NCBI RefSeq assembly: GCF_020379485.1
Contig: NC_063452.1
Location: 31,006,770-31,070,769 of the forward strand
DNA from: Brassica napus
Taxonomy: Eukaryota > Streptophyta > Magnoliopsida > Brassicales > Brassicaceae
Length of the DNA: 64,000 nucleotides
Direction of reading: 5' to 3'
The translations under genes were made by a program, and so were the position numbers. Shown here in pieces: positions 55,470-64,000 of this stretch (the first letter of the stretch is position 1; every line of letters begins with the position of its first letter). The notes under the pieces are model-generated. The model made no database searches, was not told the origin of the DNA, and was given only the letters and a program-made list of their open reading frames with translations.

Positions 55470-58214
55470 CTAGAGTTTATTATTATATATGATTTGATGG
55501 ATGGCTATTTTAACCTCAGCAATGGTTGGTTTCTTCCCTCTCACTTTCGCCCTTATCTCTGCCTCAAAATGGTGGTCGTTCAAGGCGGTGTGAACCGCAG
55601 TGGTCTCTATACCTAGCTCCTTAAGTACCTGAAGAATGTTGAGCAATAAACCATCTCGGTACTCGCATCTCATCTCTAACAAAACATCGCTCTCTATAAT
55701 GGAAACCTCCACCTCTTCCCAAGTTCTTCCCTTACCGATACGCATCCGCTTTTGGTTTGGCTCGTGATGAGTAGATTCCAGCTCATGGATCCTCTTAGAA
55801 AGATGGTTTACGTACTCAATGGTGTCTCCAAGGATCGAGACTTTATCCATCTTGGTCACAAATGGAACCAATGATCTCAACGTTATGAATCTCTCATTTA
55901 GCTTCTCTCTTCTGCGTCGCTCGGCCACCACATGGTTAAGCTCTTCTCGCGGCAGCCTCTTATTTTTAGTGTTGTCGTGGAGGAAAGGAACTTTCAAGAT
56001 TATGTGTTTGAGCATCCATTGCGACGACGAAGACGCCGCTTTTTCCACTCGCTGATATTGCTGATGCTCTTTGACATTCTCAACTCTCCACGATATAAAC
56101 GATGATTGAACGTAAGAAGATGTGGAAACTGAATCTGAAAGAAGACTGGTGGGTTGTGACATGAGAAGTGTTGATACTGTCTGAGAATAATTTCCGCCTT
56201 CCTCCATTAGATTCATCATGTCCATGTGTGTATCTATATATACAATGATAGATGTTAGAATTACCAGACATGAGAACCAGTTTAAATAATTTATTATTAG
56301 AAAATTTATTATAATGATATTGTTAACTAATTTAATGTAATAAGAAAGGTGTGTACGGTATACCTAAACTATTGGTTGCTTCTATATGGAAATCAGAGAG
56401 TAGATTTTGATTGGAGACGTCATCGTCATCAGGAGAACCAAGTCTTATCTCCTCTGACATTGTCATTTCTTCTTCTTCTACTTCGTCTTCGTCTTCTTCA
56501 CGCTCTTCGTTGATGAAGTGTTCAGAAAGAGTAGGCTTAGTGTTTGACTTCGGGTAGTTGTGGAAGAAACTCTTTATGTGGTCAACAAACTCTTCACTCT
56601 CTTTGACCTTCACATACAAACACAATATATCATGCATCCATCTCCCTGGTTCTTCCTCTTATGCATATTTTCATTAGGTTGTATATTTTACATCATTTGG
56701 TTGTGTATATAATGTAATCGAAAAACTATATTTTTTATCATATGACTGCGAATGGTTGATGTTTCTGTATATTATTTTTCTTTATTTCTCTAAGTAACAT
56801 AGAATGAGCTGACTATATTCGTCTACATTTTGGGTACCGACATAAATAGAGATTTTTACCTTGTTCGTTGTGCCTAGTTCCAAAACGCCATCAAGCACGG
56901 GAATGCAAACCACTGTCTGTTTTTTTATTTGTTTTTTTTTTCATCACAAAAAAATTCTCAAATATGTAAAATAACTTCTTCTTTTTTGTCAACATGTAAA
57001 ATAACTTTTATTAATTGATACCTTCGTTTCTACGAAAATTAAATAATTAATTAATGACGGCGAAATTTACCTTAATTTTGGCACTCTAATGTGGAAAGAG
57101 CGAGCATTCAAGTAAAGACGAAGATAAAATTAATTAGTTTGAAGAATGAGATATATATAAAATTGCGTATATCTAAATAAGTAGAAATAGATGCACAGTG
57201 TAGTGGTGAATGAATAAAAGGAAATAAACCTTTGCAGAAATAGCCCTAGAGAAGATTTTATTGTCAACCTCATTTGCACCACTTAGCCATATGTGCTTCC
57301 TCCTCGCATACGCCTTTCCTGGCATCCTACAAATTAATACTTCCGCATTATATTTTGATTTTTTCCTCCATAGAGAAAAAACATTAATTATACCGATAAC
57401 TACCACACTTTGTTATGCATTTATCATCTATATATGCTCCTACTTTAGATAATCAATAAACAAACCAATAAGAATCTCAACGGTCCAATTATGTTCACCA
57501 AAATGAAGTGTACGTTTTCACTAAATTCAATACATTTCTACTTTCAGTAACTTAAAGTCCCCAGTTTGTCTTTAATGCTTCCGTAGTATTTGTGATTCAC
57601 ATTTAACACACAATACTATTTTTGTCTTCTCTAAGAGAAGATGAAAAGGACAAATTAAGAAACTCTGGGTAGAGTCTTTTTGAAAAGAAAAAAAAACTTT
57701 GAAGACAGAGAGAGAGCTGTTGTACCCAGAAGGAGGTTCGAAAGAGTAAGTGAAACACAGCACATAAAACCATTCAGGATCCGTCAAATCCTCCGGCGAC
57801 AGTGCTGTGCAAGCCCTCGCTTCCATCGATGATTCTCCAGCAAAAAGCGTCTCGTAAAGCTCCATGAGCTGTTGGCTTCTTTCCGACGCAGCCTCTTCAG
57901 CCGTAACTTCCGCCGGCTGAGTTGTCTTTCTAGTCTTTATTGCACCGTTATAGTTTCCACTACTCCACAACAATTTCCTAATCGATTTAACATTTAGTAA
58001 CTTCTACTTATTATAATTAATAAAGATAAATATATTGCTTTATATATTGTGAGAGATGGATGAAATGAAAAGAGAACCTTCGTTGAGGACAAAGTTGCCA
58101 GAAGACACTATAAGTCCACCCCACAGATTGCACCACCGCCTTAAGTAGCCCTTGAATCTCTTCTTTCTCAGCCCCGATCACTTTCCATAACGGTATAATA
58201 CTTAATTCATCCAT
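55470..58214 (-). CDS. TT8: TRANSPARENT TESTA 8 bHLH transcription factor
   Basis: Seven minus-strand exons: 58078-58214, 57726-57977, 57230-57326, a 15-nt microexon 57071-57085, 56860-56916, 56364-56607 and 55470-56233. All introns are GT...AG; total 1566 nt, 521 aa. The protein has a bHLH-MYC_N domain (about 15-190), an acidic stretch ([14 protein letters not shown], about 235), a bHLH at about 365-415 ([18 protein letters not shown], with the E-box-contact Glu and Arg residues present) and a C-terminal ACT-like region (about 440-521). TT8 partners R2R3-MYB TT2 and WD40 TTG1 in the nuclear MBW complex that activates DFR and BAN for seed-coat proanthocyanidins and anthocyanins. No stops or shifts; this copy looks functional. 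LINE-3 lies about 65 bases past the stop, which may affect polyadenylation. Confidence 0.96.
57071..57085 (-). other. TT8: TT8 15-nt microexon
   Basis: On the minus strand ATTAG precedes and GTAAAT follows the 15 bases AGTGCCAAAATTAAG, encoding SAKIK. It fits in frame between exon ending RAISAK (57230) and exon beginning TVVCIP (56916). As I remember Arabidopsis TT8, it has SAKIQ at this point. Gene finders may skip it, giving a 516-aa model. Confidence 0.85.
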
Positions 58215-58375
58215 CTTTCCCCGAGATGAAAACTTGTATTATCCTCTCTCTCTCTCTCTCTCTCTCTAATGAAGAGAGTAAGATCTTGCAACTTTGAAGG
58301 GGTTTTGATATGAAAGAGGAAGATATTCTTTATGCTGATTTAAATTGACCACGGTTAATTCAATATGTATGTATG

Positions 58376-58407
<32 letters not shown>

Positions 58408-59464
58408 CCATTTTAATGTTTTCGTAACCTGCTGACATAAGTAAATTAATGTAGATTAATTCTATGTATGGGTATAAATGCATGACCAAAAACTCAAGAT
58501 GTTTTGACTTTTATGAGTTTTGACTGGTTGGTCCACCAGACGTTGGATGATAAAGTAGAATACAGATGAAATAAAAAAACTAATGGTCTTATAATCGTGT
58601 CATCCCCTGATAGGAAAATCAGAATACAGAATGCATATTTCTTAATATGTTATAATATTTTACTGGAAAAAAGCATATCATATTTCAGTAGAGAAAATAG
58701 CTAACTGACAAACAAGAGAAAACAGACGTTGCTTTGACTTGTGTTACTATGCTTGCGGGTTTTCTATCTTTCTCATTCCTTTCTCTTATTTGAAAATTTG
58801 CAATATTCTAGTGTTTATCAACCATAATAAAAAGTAGCATCTTTAATTTTATTTAAATGAAAAGAGAAATAAAAAGAAGAAGGGGAATGGTAGAATTGTC
58901 GACCTGACCGGTAAGTAAAAGAAAGTGGTTTGGTGTAATAAAGGAGGCGAATGAGATGTTTCACAGTTCTTTTTAATAATTGATGTTAATTGCTAGCCAA
59001 GTAGCCACCATGTGTTTCCCTTGTTAATGTCTTATAAAACCCAATAAAGTTAGAGATATCTGACCCCAGAAACAAATAAAAAAATGATAGACACATAGAC
59101 ACAGTTACGTACACATATCTTTAGACTTTTTCCCTTCTTCCGACAAGTGGCAGGGGGGTTTGCTGCCACGTGTCATCTTTTTGTCTTTTTACATTTTAGA
59201 TCCTTCTTTTTTTAGATTATTGCAATTTGGTTCACTATTTTCTAATTATACATTATCTAATCCTTCTCACAGTAACCATCATCATTTGAATTTTGCTAAT
59301 ATATTTTAATCTATTTTATTGTTCAAAAAATTGCAAAACGAATAAAGAAATAAGTAAAAAATATAAATGTACTTTAAATATTTAATTTATTCGCAGTTAA
59401 AAATAACATAAACTTTCGTTATTTTATTATTTTTTACTATTTTCTATTATTTCATTTACAACTA
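58215..59464 (-). promoter_or_regulatory. TT8 upstream region
   Basis: Non-coding. Directly upstream of the start codon is a GA/CT microsatellite (58244-58267), then a TA-rich microsatellite (about 58370-58408). A G-box/ABRE-like GCCACGTGTC core CACGTG lies at 59167-59172, about 955 bases upstream of the ATG. G-boxes are bound by bHLH proteins, and TT8 is known to be autoregulated through MBW complexes. Whether this box is used is inference. No confident TATA box was chosen. Confidence 0.5.
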
Positions 59465-60981
59465 TCTATTTATCTTAATATTAACCAAACTAAAGCAGAA
59501 CACATAATTTAAACATAAAACCACCATAATCCCAGAGAAGAAAAAAAGCCAAAGAAACACTAACTCAATAAAGGTCCAGAGCTCAAAGGCGATCAAGAAC
59601 GAAAACTAACTTACCCCACTTTATCATAGAGTATCTTGGCCAGAACAATCAAAAGTAGGTAAAATGTAGAAATATAATCTTCAAATAAAGCAATCCCTCG
59701 AACACAAATGAGCATGATCAAGGACCAATGCAAAGAACCAAGAAAGCGGATTAGAGTAAGAATAATCAACAGAAGGCCAAAATCACCACGAAGCAGGAAG
59801 AGACATACATAACAAACGATAAGCACAACCACCAGCTAAGAGGTAAGAAGCATCTCACAAACTAAACAAGCACAAACAAGACGCCTATGCCGGGGAAGAA
59901 CCACAAAATTCTGGATAGAAGGGACCAAAGCTCCAAGAGTCTAATATCACACATTTATACTAAGGGAAGAAGAGAACAACATGATTGAGGGAGAAATGAA
60001 GCCAACCCCCGAGAAACATGAGTCCAGACTTGAGACCAGAAACAATCTTCCAAATCTACAGAGCATACTCGGAGGAGAACACTATCCAAACCTAGAGTGG
60101 CAAACATGGCGAAAGAGAGAGAGGGTCACAGAGACGCAAGCAGGGTTGAAAGCTGCAACGAGATGAAAGAACATAGCTGGAAGGGTAGACAAAACGAAAT
60201 CATCAAATCGTGGAGCCGTCCTCGAGCTATAGAAGTCAGATCACCAAAAACCATATCTTGAAAACCAAGACGAGAGGGGAGTAACAATGGTAAGCCAACG
60301 ACGAGGAAAACAACTTCAAAGACGACTAAACTCTGACCCAACCCAAAGAGATGCAGTTCCTAACATCAGCTAAAATCTAAGGAAGAAGAGGAGCATCCAA
60401 TATTGCATGGAGTAGCCTAAAATAATGCGAGAAACAACCGCACAACTGGGAACTCCTAAACCCGATCTACAATAAATACCAGAAATCTCAAGGTGAAGAA
60501 GGCGATAAAGAACAAGAGCATGAGGTGAGTCTTTTTTGGTGATGATGAGAAACACCGCATACCAGAAACGTAAAGAAAATACATAGATGTTGAAGGCTCA
60601 ATGTAAAAATATGGGAAAAAAACGAAAACATCTTGAAAGTTATAATGTTCAAAAATATAAAAAAATTAAAAGAAAATTTTGACGCTGAAACCGTAAATCT
60701 TAGAATCAACAAATGCATAAATGCAAAGTTATTGAAATTCAATATATTTTTATATTAGAGACTCACTTCACTGCTAACAAATACTATACAGACAAAACAC
60801 ATTATTAAAAAAACAAAGACAAAATATATTAACATATCACTATTACTACTACATAACACAATAAAAACACCAAATAACATTCTTAACAAATAAAAGTGAT
60901 CACATAATTACATTATCCAAAAAATCATACTTTTAACAACAATAAAACAATATTCCGCGCGAAGCGCGGACACCCCCCTAG
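59465..60981 (+). mobile_element. Helitron-type element, copy 1
   Basis: The 3' end is clear: CCGCGCGAAGCGCGG hairpin, then ACACCCCCCTAG before T (60981). A candidate 5' end is A|TCTATTTATCTTAATATTAA at 59465, less certain. The interior has scattered short open stretches but no recognisable protein. Its part from about 59979 is included in the tandem duplication that follows. Confidence 0.65.
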
Positions 60982-61846
60982 TAGTACATACAGTTGGGTA
61001 TGTGGTATATGAGATGTATCCTGGTTTAGACAAAAAACAACATTAAATGTTTCTTGGCTTTTTGTCTACCAAGAAATAATGTTGTTTTGGCTTGTGCTTC
61101 AGGATTATGTTAATTCTGACGGCTACTTGGATTGACTTATAATTCATGAGTGCAAACGCTTGTTGTTTGATCTTCATTTTCCTTCCGCATTGTCCGCTAA
61201 TCAATGTTTCTTTAGTTGCTAACATATTGATATGGCTAGCTGTGCAAATATCTCTCTTATGACCAACTTAACGGAAGCTCTCTTGGAAGAACAAATCTAT
61301 CCCATACACACATCTCTCTCTCTCTCTTTGGCTCCCTTATATTCTAACTGAAAGTTAGAGAGGAATAAATATTATGATATATAATACAGAATCGGGTTTT
61401 CATGGTGATATGTAGACCTGCGGGTTCAGTTAGTATGGTAGTTCAGTTTGGTTAAGCCAATTTTGATTAGTTCAGTTTGGTTAAGCCAATTTTGATTAAT
61501 TCAGTTTGCACTTTTTGTCAAATTGAACCGAACAAAAATTTGGTTTGGTTTTTGGTTCGTTCAATTTGTAAATTTTTTACCGAATTAGACCATAGATTTT
61601 AGGTTTTTAATAGCTTCTTGTTTAATTTAGATAATTTTGGTTCAATACAATTATTTTGATTGTATTATGTTAATTCAGATTTCGTTTGAAATATTTCTAT
61701 ATAATTTTGGCTCTAATTGGTTACCAAATTATAGAAACAAATTATGGTGAATTTTTGGTTCCTCAAATTTTATACCGATTAGATTCAATTTTTGGTTAAA
61801 TTATTGATAAACGGGTCTCATGCTATTCCTTTTAATTCCTCATGAA
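59979..61846. repeat. tandem duplication, unit 1 (1868 bp)
   Basis: Direct repeat of 61847-63718. It contains the 3' 1.0 kb of the Helitron plus about 865 bases of its right flank. The flank includes a CT microsatellite (about 61309-61327) and a twofold repeat of CAGTTTGGTTAAGCCAATTT (about 61444-61495). Confidence 0.95.
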
Positions 61847-63718
61847 ACATGATTGAGGGAGAAATGAAGCCAACCCCCGAGAAACATGAGTCCATACTTG
61901 AGACCAGAAACAATCTTCCAAATCTACAGAGCATACTCGGAGGAGAACACTATCCAAACCTAGAGTGGCAAACATGGCGAAAGAGAGAGAGGGTCACAGA
62001 GACGCAAGCAGGGTTGAAAGCTGCAACGAGATGAAAGAACATAGCTGGAAGGGTAGACAAAACGAAATCATCAAATCGTGGAGCCGTCCTCGAGCTATAG
62101 AAGTCAGATCACCAAAAACCATATCTTGAAAACCAAGACGAGAGGGGAGTAACAATGGTAAGCCAACGACGAGGAAAACAACTTCAAAGACGACTAAACT
62201 CTGACCCAACCCAAAGAGATGCAGTTCCTAACATCAGCTAAAATCTAAGGAAGAAGAGGAGCATCCAATATTGCATGGAGTAGCCTAAAATGATGCGAGA
62301 AACAACCGCACAACTGGGAACTCCTAAACCCGATCTACAATAAATACCAGAAATCTCAAGGTGAAGAAGGCGATAAAGAACAAGAGCATGAGGTGAGTCT
62401 TTTTTGGTGATGATGAGAAACACCGCATACCAGAAACGTAAAGAAAATACATAGATGTTGAAGGCTCAATGTAAAAAATATGGGAAAAAAACGAAAAACA
62501 TCTTGAAAGTTATAATGTTCAAAAATATAAAAAAAATTAAAAGAAAATTTTGACGCTGAAACCGTAAATCTTAGAATCAACAAATGCATAAATGCAAAGT
62601 TATTGAAATTCAATATATTTTTATATTAGAGACTCACTTCACTGCTAACAAATACTATACAGACAAAACACATTATTAAAAAAACAAAGACAAAATATAT
62701 TAACATATCACTATTACTACTACATAACACAATAAAAACACCAAATAACATTCTTAACAAATAAAAGTGATCACATAATTACATTATCCAAAAAATCATA
62801 CTTTTAACAACAATAAAACAATATTCCGCGCGAAGCGCGGACACCCCCCTAGTAGTACATACAGTTGGGTATGTGGTATATGAGATGTATCCTGGTTTAG
62901 ACAAAAAAACAACATTAAATGTTTCTTGGCTTTTTGTCTACCAAGAAATAATGTTGTTTTGGCTTGTGCTTCAGGATTATGTTAATTCTGACGGCTACTT
63001 GGATTGACTTATAATTCATGAGTGCAAACGCTTGTTGTTTGATCTTCATTTTCCTTCCGCATTGTCCGCTAATCAATGTTTCTTTAGTTGCTAACATATT
63101 GATATGGCTAGCTGTGCAAATATCTCTCTTATGACCAACTTAACGGAAGCTCTCTTGGAAGAACAAATCTATCCCATACACACATCTCTCTCTCTCTCTT
63201 TGGCTCCCTTATATTCTAACTGAAAGTTAGAGAGGAATAAATATTATGATATATAATACAGAATCGGGTTTTCATGGTGATATGTAGACCTGCGGGTTCA
63301 GTTAGTATGGTAGTTCAGTTTGGTTAAGCCAATTTTGATTAGTTCAGTTTGGTTAAGCCAATTTTGATTAATTCAGTTTGCACTTTTTGTCAAATTGAAC
63401 CGAACAAAAATTTGGTTTGGTTTTTGGTTCGTTCAATTTGTAAAATTTTTACCGAATTAGACCATAGATTTTAGGTTTTTAATAGCTTCTTGTTTAATTT
63501 AGATAATTTTGGTTCAATACAATTATTTTGATTGTATTATGTTAATTCAGATTTCGTTTGAAATATTTCTATATAATTTTGGCTCTAATTGGTTACCAAA
63601 TTATAGAAACAAATTATGGTGAATTTTTGGTTCCTCAAATTTTATACCGATTAGATTCAATTTTTGGTTAAATTATTGATAAACGGGTCTCATGCTATTC
63701 CTTTTAATTCCTCATGAA
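61847..63718. repeat. tandem duplication, unit 2 (1872 bp)
   Basis: Almost identical to unit 1; differences I noticed are single substitutions (for example gagtccagac / gagtccatac and aataatgcg / aatgatgcg) and homopolymer length changes. The Helitron 3' terminus recurs at 62852. The junction between units (CTCATGAAACATGATTG) shares ATGA with both outer edges. Confidence 0.95.
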
Positions 63719-64000
63719 AAATGAATTTACGAAGAAAAATTTTCCTCTCCAATTTTGATGCTGAAATAAATGAACAAAATTTTTTATTTTATTTATTTAT
63801 TCAATTCTTCAAATGAACTTTGTTTATTAATTCCATTCATCAAAGGGTCATCAATCGAAGCCTATGTTTGGTTTGTTATAAACAAGTATCATTTTGTTGT
63901 GATTTTTTAAGAACAAACTAAGTGACTATCAAACAAAGCCAAAATAATAACCAGTTTTTTCATAACAATTCCAACCAGTTCAAAACTTATAACTGAATAC
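63719..64000. other. right-end flank
   Basis: AT-rich, no coding sequence or repeat boundary recognised. Confidence 0.5.

Noticed and set aside
55819..56055. Plus-strand 78-aa ORF (also at 42418-42654)
   Set aside because: Antisense shadow of the TT8 bHLH exon; duplicated only because the exon is.
59981..60742. Small ORFs repeated in both tandem units
   Set aside because: Non-coding Helitron sequence; no codon bias, splice pattern or known domain.

Overview
The window is nuclear plant DNA from a Brassicaceae species, most likely a Brassica. The main evidence is one intact host gene, a TRANSPARENT TESTA 8 (TT8, bHLH) orthologue on the minus strand at 55470-58214. It has seven exons, including a 15-nt microexon, and encodes 521 aa. 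I recall Brassica TT8 proteins as nearly identical; this is from memory, not a search. Almost everything else is transposon sequence in nested layers.

Layout. 1-4241: an unidentified LTR-type fragment joined to a decayed Athila-like Ty3/gypsy element (minus: gag remnant, primer-binding site, 5' LTR). 4496-9104: a minus-oriented Helitron-type terminus and AT-rich body, into which a 2.64-kb CACTA element with a broken Transposase_24-type gene has inserted (TSD AGA). 9105-9643: hAT MITE. 9686-12379: 3' LTR and integrase region of a Tat/Retand-like Ty3/gypsy element (minus). 12650-18021: near full-length L1-type LINE (LINE-1), with a target duplication, inserted downstream of a DUF1985 (ULP1/Kaonashi-type) pseudogene (18059-19618, minus). 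20.3-23.6 kb: very AT-rich Helitron-like block with a Tourist/Harbinger MITE.

23.7-58.2 kb is best read as one TT8 neighbourhood that was duplicated, broken and inverted. The intact gene lies at the right. A second TT8 copy is split: its bHLH exon is at 42274-43593 (minus) and its last exon and 3' flank are at 24189-25763 (plus). A neighbouring unidentified gene X is also present twice in opposite orientation (39190-40535, and 43604-44236 plus 49505-50206). Later insertions separated the pieces: a putative 13.3-kb Helitron (25796-39139), LINE-2 (44237-49504), LINE-3 (50946-55391, itself interrupted by a 1.5-kb TRIM at 53437-54933) and an LTR-like insert in the duplicated TT8 exon.

The 13.3-kb Helitron carries an RPA-like OB-fold gene running straight into the post-Rep part of a RepHel protein and a PIF1-type helicase. 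I can find no HUH/Rep nuclease segment. It also has a second RPA-like gene, two tandem minus-oriented Helitrons, and a hAT element whose interior is a 27-bp minisatellite. Each minisatellite unit is built around TTTTGGCGGGAAAA, which reads TTTCCCGCC on the other strand, a consensus E2F site.

59.5-64 kb: a Helitron 3' end and its flank, tandemly duplicated as two nearly identical 1.87-kb units. No tRNA, rRNA or CRISPR array was seen. The only gene I would call functional is TT8; the other coding regions contain stops, frameshifts or truncations.
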